Source of the DNA: Vulcanimicrobium sp035943995
GTDB lineage: Bacteria > Vulcanimicrobiota > Vulcanimicrobiia > Vulcanimicrobiales > Vulcanimicrobiaceae
DNA: 64,000 nt
NCBI GenBank assembly: GCA_035943995.1
Contig: DASZBS010000057.1
Location: 5,945-69,944, forward strand
Reading direction: 5' to 3'
Shown here: piece by piece, positions 40,810 through 50,766 of the stretch
How positions within the stretch are numbered: the stretch's first letter is position 1
Layout: each line of letters opens with the position of its first letter
Translations under genes and position numbers: made by a program
The notes under the pieces: generated by a model
What the model was told of the DNA's origin: nothing
The model's database searches: none
The model's input: the letters and a program-made list of their open reading frames with translations, nothing else

Positions 40810-41916
40810 CTATGTCACCGCCGCCGGCACCCGCATCGTCGCGCGGTCGCCCACCGCGCGCTGGTACTGCGGCGGCCACGCGACGTCGGCGCCTAGCGCC
40901 CGTGCCGCGAACAGCGGCCAGTACGGGTCGCGCAGCAGCTCGCGCGCGAGGAACACCAAGTCGGCCCGGCCGCCGGCGACGATCGCCTCGGCATCGGCGG
41001 GCTCCGTGATCATCCCGACCGCGCCGGTCGAGATCCCGGCTTCGCGCCGCACGCGCTCCGCGAACGGCGTCTGGTACAGCGGCCCGACGGGGATCGTGCC
41101 GGGCGGCACCGGCACCGCGCCGCCCGAGCTGACGTCGATCAGATCGACGCCCTCATCGCGCAGCAGCCGCGCCAGCTCGACCGTCTGCTCGACGTCCCAG
41201 CCGCCTGCCACCCAGTCGGTCGCCGAGAGCCGCACGAACAGCGGCAGCCGCTCGGGCCACACGCCGCGCACCGCGCGCGCGATCTCGAGCACCAGCCGGG
41301 TGCGGTTCTCGAACGAACCGCCCCAGCGGTCCGTGCGCCGGTTCACCAGCGGCGAGAGGAACTCGTGTACGAGGTAGCCGTGCGCGCCGTGGATCTCGAT
41401 GACCGAGCCGCCCGCGTCGAGCGTGCGCCGCGCGCCGTCCGCGAACGCGCGGACGATCGCGGCGATCCCGGCCTCGTCGAGCGCCTCCGGCACGGGGTAC
41501 GACGGATCGAACGGGTCGGTCCCCGGCGCGACCGGCGTCCAGCCGCCTTCCGCGAGCGGCACGGCGCCCTGGCCGTCCCACGGCCGCTTCGTCGACGCCT
41601 TGCGGCCGGCGTGCGCGAGCTGCGTCCCCCACGCCGCGCCCTGGCCGTTGCAGAAGCGCGCGATGCGCGCGAGCTGCTCGACGTGCGCGTCTTGCCAGAT
41701 GCCGAGGTCCTGCGGCGAGATACGGCCGTCCGCCGTCACGGCGATCGCCTCGGTGAGCACGAGCGACGCGCCGCCGACCGCGCGGCTGCCAAGGTGGACG
41801 ACGTGCCAGTCGTCCGCGAAGCCGTCGGTGGACGAGTACTCGCACATCGGCGAGACGGCGACGCGGTTGCGCAGGGTCACGTCGCGCAGGCGCACGGGGG
41901 AGAACAGGGTGGACAT
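40810..41916 (-). CDS. NADH:flavin oxidoreductase (old yellow enzyme, YqjM-like)
   Basis: 368 residues from ATG 41916. TIM-barrel OYE: VAVSPMCEYSSTDGF, the LAHAGRKAS loop, the catalytic-region IEIHGAHGYLVHEFLSPLVNRRTDRWGG, and FLARELLRDPYWP at the phosphate end. The SPMCEYS cysteine is typical of the YqjM class. It reduces activated alkenes with NAD(P)H and FMN; physiological substrate unknown. Divergent from the 42044 gene. Confidence 0.9.
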   Translation of the reverse strand: MSTLFSPVRLRDVTLRNRVAVSPMCEYSSTDGFADDWHVVHLGSRAVGGASLVLTEAIAVTADGRISPQDLGIWQDAHVEQLARIARFCNGQGAAWGTQLAHAGRKASTKRPWDGQGAVPLAEGGWTPVAPGTDPFDPSYPVPEALDEAGIAAIVRAFADGARRTLDAGGSVIEIHGAHGYLVHEFLSPLVNRRTDRWGGSFENRTRLVLEIARAVRGVWPERLPLFVRLSATDWVAGGWDVEQTVELARLLRDEGVDLIDVSSGGAVPVPPGTIPVGPLYQTPFAERVRREAGISTGAVGMITEPADAEAIVAGGRADLVFLARELLRDPYWPLFAARALGADVAWPPQYQRAVGDRATMRVPAAVT

Positions 41917-42043
41917 CGTTCGGTTGTGACGTTGCCGAAACGCGCGCGGTTTCGCACAGTACGCGAATCGGGCCCGCAGGAGCGTCTCAGGCGCGTGCGG
42001 GACGCTGACAGCCGCTCCGCCTCGCCTCTGAAAGGGTGTCCTC

Positions 42044-42697
42044 ATGTCTCGCTTTGCGCTCGCATGCTGTTGCGCGTTTGCCTTCGGACTGGCGCCGGCC
42101 GCCGCGCAAACGGCGCCCCCACCATCACCTGCGCTGGCCGCCGCCGCGACCGCGCCGTCGCCGGAAGCGCTCAAGCTCGTCGCGGCGATGAGCAAGGTGC
42201 GGTCGTTCCGCGTGCAGCTCAGCTCCGCGACCGGCATGGCAGGCACGATCACCATCGTGCTGCTGCCGGCGAAACGTACGAAGGCGGCTATCGCGATGGG
42301 CACGATGATGAACGAGATGGTGGCGGCCGACGGACGCATGTACACGCGCATGAACGGCGGCGACTGGCACGTCGGCGATATGCCGGCAGGCGGGGGCCTC
42401 ACGGATTCGGCGCTCAAGGCGATGACGGATCCGTCGCGGTTTCGCGTGCTCGCCGACCGGGTCGACAACGGTACGACCGTCGGCGTGTACGAAGTGACGC
42501 CGCTCGTGCCGCCGGGCGCGCCCGCCGGTTTCGCCATACCGCCGCTGTCGTGCACGTACGACAAGGCGACGTATCTGCCGCGCACGTGCGAAATCCAAGG
42601 CTTCACGCAGACGTTCGAGGGCTGGAACGATCCGGCCAACGTCGTCGACGTGCCGGTCGTCGCGTCGCCCGCGCCGGCCGCTTCGCCGCACCCGTAA
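42044..42697 (+). CDS. Secreted LppX/LolA-fold-like protein
   Basis: 217 residues, signal peptide MSRFALACCCAFAFGLAPAAAQ. Mature part begins with a helix (EALKLVAAMSKVRSFRVQLS) followed by strands (GTITIVLLPAKRTKAAIAMG, EMVAADGRMYTRMNGGDWHV), the pattern of LolA/LppX-like lipid-binding beta folds. C-terminus is Ala/Pro-rich. Possibly periplasmic lipid binding; not firmly assigned. It precedes an exported hydrolase gene by 30 bases. Confidence 0.6.
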   Translation: MSRFALACCCAFAFGLAPAAAQTAPPPSPALAAAATAPSPEALKLVAAMSKVRSFRVQLSSATGMAGTITIVLLPAKRTKAAIAMGTMMNEMVAADGRMYTRMNGGDWHVGDMPAGGGLTDSALKAMTDPSRFRVLADRVDNGTTVGVYEVTPLVPPGAPAGFAIPPLSCTYDKATYLPRTCEIQGFTQTFEGWNDPANVVDVPVVASPAPAASPHP

Positions 42698-42727
42698 CCG
42701 CGCTCGCTCGCACGAGTACCGGCGCAT

Positions 42728-44362
42728 ATGCTTCACGCCGCGCTCTTTCTCGCCGCGACCGCGACGGCGCCCGTCAAGGCGCCGCGCCCGCCCGACGCGA
42801 CGTACACGTACGCGATCCAAGTCGGCGGCGTCCCGGTGGGCAACAGCACCGTCGTCGTCGACGGCACGACACCCGGTACGATCGTCGTCAAAGAAAACGC
42901 GAGCATGTCGATGCCGCGCTATACCGCGACGGCGACGACGCGCTACGACGCAACGACGCTGCACGAGACCGGCTACAGCGCAGACTTCCGCCTCGCAAGC
43001 GGCACCCAGCACACCGACGTCACGGTGAAGCCCGGCGCGATGACGCTCACGGTACCCACCGGCGGGACGCTCGACATCCCGGCCGATCCGGCGGCGCCGC
43101 TCGAACTCGTCGGCGACAACCTCGTGGGCGGCAGCATCATGATCCCCGCGGTCCTGCACGCGACCGGCGCGAAATCGTTCACGCTCGCCGTGCTCGCCGG
43201 CGCGCAGCCGCTGGTCTGCAAGGTGGTGACCGATCCGCTCCCCAGCCGGCCGGCGGCGGTTCCGGCGACCGACGTCGAGCTCGCGCTCGAGCTCGCGGGC
43301 ATTCGTGTCATCTACTGGTACGATCCGGCGACGTACGTGGTGCACGATATCGCGATCCCGTCGCAGCAGGCGGAGTTTCGCCTCACCGCGACCGCGCCGC
43401 TCGGTGCCCCGCCGCCGCCCGCGCCTGCGCCGGCGGCAAGCCCGCTGCCGACGCCCGCCCCGCATTTCACGAGCCGCGACGTGACGTTCGCGTCGGCCGA
43501 CGGAACCGTGCTCGCGGGCACGCTGACCGTGCCCGACCGTGGCCGCGCACCGTTCGCCGCCGTGGTGTTCGTCCACGGCAGCGGCGCCACGGACCGCGAC
43601 GAGACGATCGGCCCGAACCCGATCTTCCTGCAGCTCAGCAACGCGCTCTCGAACGCCGGCTATGCGGTGCTGCGCTACGACAAGCGCGGCGTCGCCAAGA
43701 GCGGCGGCGCCAACACATCGGGTACGCGCGGCGAGCTGCTCGACGACGTGAAAGCCGCGTACCGCTTCACGCGCGCACAGCACGAAGTCGATGCGAAGCG
43801 TGTGTACTTGCTCGGACACAGCGAAGGCGGCGAACTCGTCCCGACCGTCGCCGTGCAAGAGCCCGGGGTCGCCGGCATCATCCTGATGGCGCCGCCGTCG
43901 CTGCCGCTGCGACAAGTGTTGATGCAGCAGGCGCTCGCGAGCGTGCCGCCCGAGGGGCGCGCCGCGATGGAGCGCCAGGAGCTCGCCGCGTTCGACAAGA
44001 TTTGCCACGGCAACGACGCCAAGGATGCATGGTACCGTTCGTCGATGGACGTCGATCCGGTCGTCGACATCGCGCGCGTGCGCGCACCGATCTTGATCTT
44101 GCAGGGCGAAGGCGACGTGCAAGTGCTGCCTAAGGATCTCCCGCGCCTCGCGAACGCTGCGCGCGCCGCGAACCGCGACGTCACGGTGCGCACGTTCTCC
44201 AACGACAACCACCTGTTCGAAGCGATCGTATCGAGCGAGCCGCAGACACCGCTGGCGGCGGTGCACCAATACCTGACCGTCCCCGCGCGCATCGACGCCC
44301 GCGTGCTCGACACCTTGACGATGTGGATGGCGCGCCACGCCCGCACGGACGTCGCGCGGTGA
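42728..44362 (+). CDS. Exported alpha/beta-hydrolase (S33/BAAT-like)
   Basis: 544 residues. After a weak signal-like N-terminus there is a 230-residue domain of unknown type, a Pro/Ala linker (PPPPAPAPAASPLPTPAP, about 225-245), then an alpha/beta-hydrolase domain: VVFVHGSGATDRDE, nucleophile in LLGHSEGGEL, later LILQGEGDVQV and a His in NDNHLFEAI. Probably an esterase or peptidase acting outside the cytoplasm. The first domain may bind substrate. Confidence 0.75.
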   Translation: MLHAALFLAATATAPVKAPRPPDATYTYAIQVGGVPVGNSTVVVDGTTPGTIVVKENASMSMPRYTATATTRYDATTLHETGYSADFRLASGTQHTDVTVKPGAMTLTVPTGGTLDIPADPAAPLELVGDNLVGGSIMIPAVLHATGAKSFTLAVLAGAQPLVCKVVTDPLPSRPAAVPATDVELALELAGIRVIYWYDPATYVVHDIAIPSQQAEFRLTATAPLGAPPPPAPAPAASPLPTPAPHFTSRDVTFASADGTVLAGTLTVPDRGRAPFAAVVFVHGSGATDRDETIGPNPIFLQLSNALSNAGYAVLRYDKRGVAKSGGANTSGTRGELLDDVKAAYRFTRAQHEVDAKRVYLLGHSEGGELVPTVAVQEPGVAGIILMAPPSLPLRQVLMQQALASVPPEGRAAMERQELAAFDKICHGNDAKDAWYRSSMDVDPVVDIARVRAPILILQGEGDVQVLPKDLPRLANAARAANRDVTVRTFSNDNHLFEAIVSSEPQTPLAAVHQYLTVPARIDARVLDTLTMWMARHARTDVAR

Positions 44363-44399
44363 GCGAGATGGTCGTCGCCGGCGCGGGTACAACCCGCGT

Positions 44400-44747
44400 A
44401 TGAACGTTACCGCACTCGATCTTGCCACTACGCCGCCGCGCAGCGGGCGCGAGATGCTCGGCCGCTATGCATGGTTGGCTCGCATCGCCGACAAGGTCCG
44501 CGCCGACCACGCGGGCACCGAAGGCGAGTACATCGCCTACTGCGGTTTGTCGACCGGCTTTCTCGACCGCGCGGGCGTGTCGGTGGACGACTTCGACAAG
44601 CTCATCCGCGACGGCGCGAGCGACGCGGACCTCACGAAGTATTTCGACGAGCACGTCTCCGACGCGCAGCGCGAGGCGGCGAACCGTTACGTGCTCGACG
44701 ACATGAAGTCGCACCTCGACAAGCAGGACGCCGAAGAAGGCCGCTGA
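44400..44747 (+). CDS. DUF5069 family protein, short paralog
   Basis: 115 residues. GRYAWLARIADKVRADHAGTEGEYIAYCG and DDFDKLIRDGASDADLTKYFDEH follow the DUF5069 pattern seen at 13224, with little sequence identity outside these parts. Cytoplasmic, function unknown. It ends 28 bases before the large orphan gene. Confidence 0.7.
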   Translation: MNVTALDLATTPPRSGREMLGRYAWLARIADKVRADHAGTEGEYIAYCGLSTGFLDRAGVSVDDFDKLIRDGASDADLTKYFDEHVSDAQREAANRYVLDDMKSHLDKQDAEEGR

Positions 44748-44774
44748 GCCGGCAGCGCGGTACATCGCCCCTTC

Positions 44775-47303
44775 GTGGGGATTGCGCAATGGCCGTCGCT
44801 GGCCGTCGGCTATAGGCTGTCCGGGGACGGCGCGGCGGATCCGGCGGTCGCGCTGACGCTGACGCTGCAACTCGATGCGTACACCGTCTCGCCGGAGCTA
44901 TCCGTAGAGCGTGCGCTGCGTAATGCGGAGACGGACCGCGCGACGTACGCGCGCGCCGGTCCGCAGCTCGCAGAGCCGGGCGTTGGTTTCGCGCTAAGCA
45001 CGACGCTCGAGCATAGCGTCGGCGGCACGCCGGTGAGCCACCCGCTCGACATCGAGCCGTTCCGCAGCTTCGTCACGTCAGCATTGGCCTTCCTCGATGC
45101 GCTGTGCGCGACGCAGCCGGCCGATTTCGACGTCTCGATCGGCACGGCGCCCATCCCGGTGGCGGCGAAATTCGCCGGGCCGATCGTCCCGCTTCGCGTG
45201 ACGGTGACGCAAACCCGCGATCCGGCGTCGATCGAAGCGACGCCGCAGGGCGCGCTCCGGAGCCTGTTCGCGCTCGACGCGTTCGCGCGATCCGTCGAAA
45301 CCGCGCTGCCCGGCGTGCACGTTGCGACTGATGAGCTCGGCGGCGGTGACGACGACGCGTTCGGCCGGCGGTTGTGGTTGGTGAACGCCGCCAGCCCGCG
45401 CGGTCCGGTCGTGAAGTTCGCCTTCGAGCCTGCGTCGGAGGTGCGGTCGTTCGCGATTCCGCCGCTCTCGACGTCCCTCGCATCGGGAAGCGTGATGGTG
45501 ACGCCCTACGTGACGGGGAGCGGGCTGAGCGGAGCGCCCGAACCGAGGGTCTTCGCAGCAATCGATCTCGACACGTGGGCATTCACGTTCCTCGAAGCGA
45601 TGGACCTCGTACCGGCGCCGGACGATGCGCTGGACACGATCACCGGCGCGAAGCGCGCGCTCGCGACGGCGATCGCCGCGCGCGTGCAGCACGTGCTCGC
45701 GCACGACACAGCCGGCGAATCCGGATCGTCCGCACGGCGCCGCGACGCGGCGATCGCCGCGGTGCAGCGATCGCTGCACGCCGCGCTCGCGAACGCGTAC
45801 GCGATCCAATGTGTCGTGCAGCCCGCGGTTGTCGTCACGATGCCGGACGCGCACGACGTGCAGCGTCTGTCCGGCTGGCCGGTACTGACGCAGCCGGACA
45901 TCGGCGTGCCCGTGCTCGACGCAGCGTTCTTGCCCAGCAGAGTTCGGCTTTCGAAGGCGGCGCGCGGCGCTCCGGCGCTCGCGTCGTTCCCGCTCCAGGT
46001 GCACCGGCCGGAGAACGCGCGCAGCGCGACGGTGTCGACCGGGTACGAGGTCGTCGAGATCGAGCACGCTTCGAGGTGGCTGGCGTTGGTTCACCCTCTC
46101 GACCCCGTGACGCTCGCCGGCGTCACGCTGCCGATCCCGCTGCGCACCTATCCACAACCGCCGTCGCTCGGAACGCCGCACGCGACGCCGTCCTTCGCCG
46201 CGCCCGTAGGCACCGGCCAGCTCGTGCGCTGGGACGCCCGCGCGACGTGGGTGCAGCACGCTGCCGACCAGGACGAGATCGCGCTTCAGTTCGAGCTCGG
46301 TACGGCGAACCACGACGTGCCGAGCCGTATGCACGACCGCTCGAGCACCGGCGCGCTGTTCGCGGCGCTTGCGCAGTTCATCACCGTGTGGCCGGAGGTG
46401 CGCGACGATCCCGCGACGCTAACGTCGCGCGCGCCGCTTGCGGCGTTGGCGACGATGGCGACCGCGGTTGCGCAGGCGTGGCCGACAGACGCGATCGAGG
46501 CCGCGACCGCCGCGCAGGCCGCGCCGGGCTCGTACGGCTACACGCTGACGTGCGCCCACGACGACAGCCCGAATCACAGCACGGTGACCGTCGTTGCGGC
46601 GGCCGAGAACCCGTTGCTGCCGTGGCCCGAGCTCGCCGTCGATGTCGGCGGCGGGATGCGCGCGCTCACGCTGCAGTCGTCCACGACAGCGCAGGCGATC
46701 TACGCATATCCGGCCGGCATTCCGAAGCGCACGCCGCTGACCTACCAAGTGACGGTGCGCCAGCTCGACGTCATGACCGTCACGAGCTTCGCCTTGCGCG
46801 CAGCGGTCGCGCGCAACGCGAACCTGATCGACGGCTCGCCAACGTCGCCTTCGTTCGTGTACCGGACGCCGTACGCAGGGTCGCCCGCGCCGGCGATCCC
46901 GTCGCTGCGCATCGACGCGAATTTCGATATCGGCAGCGGAACGGTGCAACAGCTCGAGGAGAAGCTGCGTGCGTTTCTGAGCGGCCTGCTCGAACGCGAG
47001 TCCGCACCGCGCGGGTTGCAGCGCGCGCTGCGCGTCGCGGTGAGCTACGGCGAGGATCTGTTGCCCACGATCCCGGTCGCCCTGGTCCCTTCGGTGCTGC
47101 TGACGATCAACGGCGACGACGGCGCATCGATCGATGCGTTCGCGCGGGCTCTCGCGGAAGCCGTCGTCGTATGGGACGCGCAGGCGCAACCCTCGCATAC
47201 GAACGCGGCTGTAGTCTTCGACGTCAGCGTGTTCCCGGTCGTTGCAAGAACGGGCGACGAGCCGTTGCTCGTCGCCCGCTCCGTGAGGTACGCCCTTCGC
47301 TAG
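44775..47303 (+). CDS. Large orphan protein (842 residues)
   Basis: GTG start at 44775. No signal peptide, no membrane helix, no recognised domain. It has alternating beta-rich parts (PLRVTVTQTRDPASIEATP, GYTLTCAHDDSPNHSTVTVV) and short helices (AKRALATAIAARVQHVLAH), and a well-balanced composition over its length, so it is certainly coding. The layout could fit a structural or cargo protein, but this is speculation. It converges with the amidohydrolase genes, its stop overlapping theirs by four bases. Confidence 0.8.
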   Translation: MGIAQWPSLAVGYRLSGDGAADPAVALTLTLQLDAYTVSPELSVERALRNAETDRATYARAGPQLAEPGVGFALSTTLEHSVGGTPVSHPLDIEPFRSFVTSALAFLDALCATQPADFDVSIGTAPIPVAAKFAGPIVPLRVTVTQTRDPASIEATPQGALRSLFALDAFARSVETALPGVHVATDELGGGDDDAFGRRLWLVNAASPRGPVVKFAFEPASEVRSFAIPPLSTSLASGSVMVTPYVTGSGLSGAPEPRVFAAIDLDTWAFTFLEAMDLVPAPDDALDTITGAKRALATAIAARVQHVLAHDTAGESGSSARRRDAAIAAVQRSLHAALANAYAIQCVVQPAVVVTMPDAHDVQRLSGWPVLTQPDIGVPVLDAAFLPSRVRLSKAARGAPALASFPLQVHRPENARSATVSTGYEVVEIEHASRWLALVHPLDPVTLAGVTLPIPLRTYPQPPSLGTPHATPSFAAPVGTGQLVRWDARATWVQHAADQDEIALQFELGTANHDVPSRMHDRSSTGALFAALAQFITVWPEVRDDPATLTSRAPLAALATMATAVAQAWPTDAIEAATAAQAAPGSYGYTLTCAHDDSPNHSTVTVVAAAENPLLPWPELAVDVGGGMRALTLQSSTTAQAIYAYPAGIPKRTPLTYQVTVRQLDVMTVTSFALRAAVARNANLIDGSPTSPSFVYRTPYAGSPAPAIPSLRIDANFDIGSGTVQQLEEKLRAFLSGLLERESAPRGLQRALRVAVSYGEDLLPTIPVALVPSVLLTINGDDGASIDAFARALAEAVVVWDAQAQPSHTNAAVVFDVSVFPVVARTGDEPLLVARSVRYALR

Positions 47304-48643
47304 TTGTTGGTGCGGGGCAGGTGGCGGTAGCGTTCCGTCAGCTGGTCCTGGCGCGAGCGGTCGTGGTATTCGCGGCCGCGCACGAAGACGTGCTCGACGT
47401 TGGTGGAGAGCTCGAACGGGTCGCCGCTCCATACCACGACGTTCGCGTCCTTGCCCACCGCCAGCGAGCCGACGTGGTCGGCGATGCCAAGGATCGTCGC
47501 CGGGCCGAGCGTCACCGCGCGCAGCGCGTCGTCGTGCGACATGCCGTACGCCACGGCGTTGCCCGCTTCGTATTTCACGTTGCGCGCGTTGAACGCTTCC
47601 TCGTCGCCGCCGCCGGCGTTGCCGACGAGCGCTACTTCCACGCCCGCGCGGCGCAGCATCGCGGCGTTCTCCTGGCGCTGGCCCAGCGTGTCGAACGAGT
47701 CGGGGATGTTGTTCATCGCGCCGGTGATCACCGGCACGTGCGCCGCCGCAAGCCGCGGCGCGATCTGCCACGCCTCGGCCCCGCCCAGGATCACCAGGCG
47801 AATGTGCTCGCGCCGCGCGAAGCGCACCATCGCGTCGATATCGTCGACGCGGTCGACGCCCACCATCAGCGGCTGACGGCCCTGCACGACATCGAGCATC
47901 GCTTGCAGCGCACGGTGCGACGCGGTCAGCCCGCGCAGCGCGCCGGCGTCGAAGCCCTTGCGGTGCGCGGCGTAGAAGCGCGTGTCTTCGAGCAGGTCGC
48001 GCAGCGCGGCGAGCGCGTCGGCGCGCGACTGCGGCGGTGTGGTCGTCTCGCCGCCGGCCGCGGTATCGCCGGCGGTCTGCTCGTCGATGTCGTTGGTCAA
48101 GCGCGGGTTCACGACGATGGTCGCCACCACGCCCACGGGCGCGCGCCGCACCATGTCGGCGGCCGTGCCGTCGGCGAGGTCCATCGCCGCCGCCTGTCCC
48201 GCGACGAACGCGCCGGCCGGCATGATGCCGACCGTCGTGATCCCGTCCTCGCGCGTCGACGCGATGGACGCCGACTGCGAGAAGAAGCCTTCCCACGGCC
48301 GGAAGTCCGCGTTGATGACGCCGCGCGCGCTGATGTTGCGCGTCGCGCGCTCGCCGCCGACTTCCACGAGACCGAGCTGTGTCTGCGCGTTGATCAGGCC
48401 GGGCGTCACGATCTTGCCGCGCGCGTCGATGCGTCGCGCGCCCGCCGGGATCGCGACGTTCGCGCCGACCGCGACGATGCGGCCGTCGCGGATCACCACG
48501 GTGCCGTTGGCTATGCGCGGGCCGCTCACCGGGTACACCGTGCCGCCGGTGATCGCCACGGTCTCCGCGTTCGCGACCGCGGTCGCGCCGAGCATTGCGG
48601 AGGTCAGCATAACGGCGGCCGATTTCATCACGTGCGCGTTCAC
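47300..48643 (-). CDS. Amidohydrolase-family protein lacking the HxH metal motif
   Basis: 447 residues from GTG 48643, which overlaps the upstream stop (ATG 48628 is the alternative). Signal peptide ends in ATAVANAETV. The metallo-dependent hydrolase fold is clear (GTVVIRDGRIVAVGANVAIPAGARRIDARGKIVTPGLINA), but where HxH is expected the sequence reads NAQTQLGLVEV, so two metal ligands are missing. FELSTNVEHVFVRG at the end is standard. Probably not a typical metal hydrolase; it may pair with the upstream intact paralog. Confidence 0.8.
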   Translation of the reverse strand: MNAHVMKSAAVMLTSAMLGATAVANAETVAITGGTVYPVSGPRIANGTVVIRDGRIVAVGANVAIPAGARRIDARGKIVTPGLINAQTQLGLVEVGGERATRNISARGVINADFRPWEGFFSQSASIASTREDGITTVGIMPAGAFVAGQAAAMDLADGTAADMVRRAPVGVVATIVVNPRLTNDIDEQTAGDTAAGGETTTPPQSRADALAALRDLLEDTRFYAAHRKGFDAGALRGLTASHRALQAMLDVVQGRQPLMVGVDRVDDIDAMVRFARREHIRLVILGGAEAWQIAPRLAAAHVPVITGAMNNIPDSFDTLGQRQENAAMLRRAGVEVALVGNAGGGDEEAFNARNVKYEAGNAVAYGMSHDDALRAVTLGPATILGIADHVGSLAVGKDANVVVWSGDPFELSTNVEHVFVRGREYHDRSRQDQLTERYRHLPRTNN

Positions 48644-50085
48644 TTGCGCACCGCCGATCGCACGTAGCCCAGCTCGAAGTCGGTTCGCCAGTTCGCTTTG
48701 GGATCGTCGCGGTCGTACAGCAGCGCGCCGTCGACGAACACTTTCTCCGCGTGGGTGTACACGCTGAACGGATCGCCGTCCCACAGCACGACATCGGCGT
48801 TCTTGCCGCGCTCGAGCGAGCCGATGCGGTCGTCGAGCCCTAGCGCGTACGCGGGGTTGATCGTCATCCACTTGATCGCGACGTCCTCGCTCGCGGGCAG
48901 CCCCGCGCGCTTGGCCGCGTACATCGCCTTGCCGGTCTCCTGGTTGAGGCGCTGGATGCCCGACGGGTCGTCGCTGTGGATCGTCGCGCGCGCGCCGGCG
49001 GCGTCGACCAAGCCGATGTTCGCGCGCACCGTGTCGAGCGCTTCCATCTTGAAGCCGCCCCAGTCGGCCCACATCGTCGCGACGATGCCTTCCTTCGCGA
49101 GCAGATCGGCGATCTTGTACGCCTCGATCGCGTGGTGGAACGCGCGCACCTTGTAGCCGAACTCGTGCGACATGTCGATCACCTGCGCCATCTCGTCGGC
49201 GCGGTAGCAGTGCATGTGCACGTAGATGTCGCCGCGCAGCGCGGCCGCCATCGTCTCCATCGTCAGGTCGCGCCCCGGCGCATCGCCTTTGTGCGTCGCG
49301 TTCCACGCGTCCCAGCGGCGCTTGTACGCTTCGGCGGCGATCCACGCCGCGCGGTACCCCGCCATGTTCCCCATCCGCGTCGACGGCCCGCGCTGCGCGT
49401 ACACGCGCTTGGGGTTCTCGCCGCACGCCATCTTCAAACCGTAGCGCGCGCCGGGAAACTTCATCCCCTGCACGGTGCGCGACGGCACGACCTTGAGGAT
49501 CGCGCTGCGCCCGCCGATCAGGTTCGCGGAGCCGGGCAGCACCTGCAGCGTCGTCACGCCGCCCGCGAGCGCCCGCGGAAACTGCGGGTCCTGCGGCCAC
49601 ACCGAGTGCTCCGCCCACACGTTCGCGGTGTTGGGGTTCGTCGCTTCGTTGCCGTCGGAGTGCGCGCTCACGTTCGGCGCGGGATAGTCGCCCAGATGCG
49701 AATGGATGTCGACGATGCCGGGCGTGACGTACTTCCCGTGCGCATCGATCGTGACGACCAAATCCGCAGGCGTCCCGATGTTCGCGCCGACGGCGGCGAT
49801 CTTGCCGTCGCGCAGCAGGATCGAACCGTCGTGAATCACCGGCCCCGCGGCGGTGAGGATCGTCGCGTGCACGATCAGCGTCGCGCGCGACGGGAACGGC
49901 ACGTACGTCGACGGATACGGATCCGCGAACGGCACCGATAGCGCGCCGGGTCCCGGCGTGGCTGCGGGAGAAGGCGCGGGTGACGCGGCCGAAGACGGCG
50001 CGGTCTGTTGAGAAAAGCCGGGCCCGGGAAGCGCGACGAAAGCCACCGTGCAAACGGCGGCCAGCGCGCGAGCGAAACGAAGCAT
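48640..50085 (-). CDS. Exported amidohydrolase
   Basis: 481 residues with a signal peptide (LAAVCTVAFVALPGPGFSQQ) and a Pro/Ala linker. Metal motif DIHSHLGDY is intact; further elements: IYVHMHCYRADEM, TIHSDDPSG and NADVVLWDGDP. An extracytoplasmic cyclic amidohydrolase or imidazolonepropionase-like enzyme; substrate unknown. Translationally coupled to the HxH-less paralog downstream. Confidence 0.85.
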   Translation of the reverse strand: MLRFARALAAVCTVAFVALPGPGFSQQTAPSSAASPAPSPAATPGPGALSVPFADPYPSTYVPFPSRATLIVHATILTAAGPVIHDGSILLRDGKIAAVGANIGTPADLVVTIDAHGKYVTPGIVDIHSHLGDYPAPNVSAHSDGNEATNPNTANVWAEHSVWPQDPQFPRALAGGVTTLQVLPGSANLIGGRSAILKVVPSRTVQGMKFPGARYGLKMACGENPKRVYAQRGPSTRMGNMAGYRAAWIAAEAYKRRWDAWNATHKGDAPGRDLTMETMAAALRGDIYVHMHCYRADEMAQVIDMSHEFGYKVRAFHHAIEAYKIADLLAKEGIVATMWADWGGFKMEALDTVRANIGLVDAAGARATIHSDDPSGIQRLNQETGKAMYAAKRAGLPASEDVAIKWMTINPAYALGLDDRIGSLERGKNADVVLWDGDPFSVYTHAEKVFVDGALLYDRDDPKANWRTDFELGYVRSAVRK

Positions 50086-50130
50086 ATCCGTATTCGATAG
50101 GAGGCCGAAGCCGGCGCTTCCTGCCGGCGA

Positions 50131-50727
50131 TCAGCCGGCTTTTCTCCAGGTGAGGAAGTAGCGGAACAGCACTAGGCGCCGAAACACGGAGCCGGGGAGC
50201 ACATCGGCCGCGGCTTTCTCGATCTCGGAATATGTCATCGTGGGACTGGCGAGTGGGGCTCCGCGATCGCATTGCTTGCAGCGGAGGCGGTCCGCGCGAG
50301 TGACCAAGAAGCCGGTCAGGTCGAAGGCAAAGTCCATTGCCGTGCTCGGCCGGGCCAGTCCGACGATTCCGATGACCCCACCGTGTCGCAACAACGACTT
50401 CATCCGCTCCATCGCCGCGTGGAAGTCCATGTGGTGGAGCGCGGCGGTGCAAGCGATGAAATCGAATCGAAGATCGCCGAAATCGTGGGTGAGAAAATCA
50501 TCGCGGATCAGCATCACGCCGGCGTCCGGCACGGCACGCCGTGCCTGGTCGATCATTTGGCCGGACCGATCGATCCCGATCACGGTCTCGGCGCGTTCGG
50601 TAAGCGCTCGGACGAACGTCCCGGCGCCACACCCGACGTCCAGGGCGAAATGACATGGCGACGGCATGGCGCCGACGAGCAAGGAGTAATAGCGAAAATT
50701 TTTATTCCAGCGTGCGATAGGTTCCAT
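50131..50727 (-). CDS. Class I SAM-dependent methyltransferase
   Basis: 198 residues from ATG 50727. Motif I LDVGCGAGTFVRALTE, ETVIGIDRSGQMIDQARR, then FDFIACTAALHHMDFHAAMERM, typical of Methyltransf_11. A CKQC pair (RLRCKQCDRG) in the C-terminal part could bind metal or be structural. Divergent from the HPF-like gene. Substrate unknown. Confidence 0.85.
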   Translation of the reverse strand: MEPIARWNKNFRYYSLLVGAMPSPCHFALDVGCGAGTFVRALTERAETVIGIDRSGQMIDQARRAVPDAGVMLIRDDFLTHDFGDLRFDFIACTAALHHMDFHAAMERMKSLLRHGGVIGIVGLARPSTAMDFAFDLTGFLVTRADRLRCKQCDRGAPLASPTMTYSEIEKAAADVLPGSVFRRLVLFRYFLTWRKAG

Positions 50728-50766
50728 AGCCTCAGGTCTGGAGCGCCGAAGCGCGAAGGTACACCG

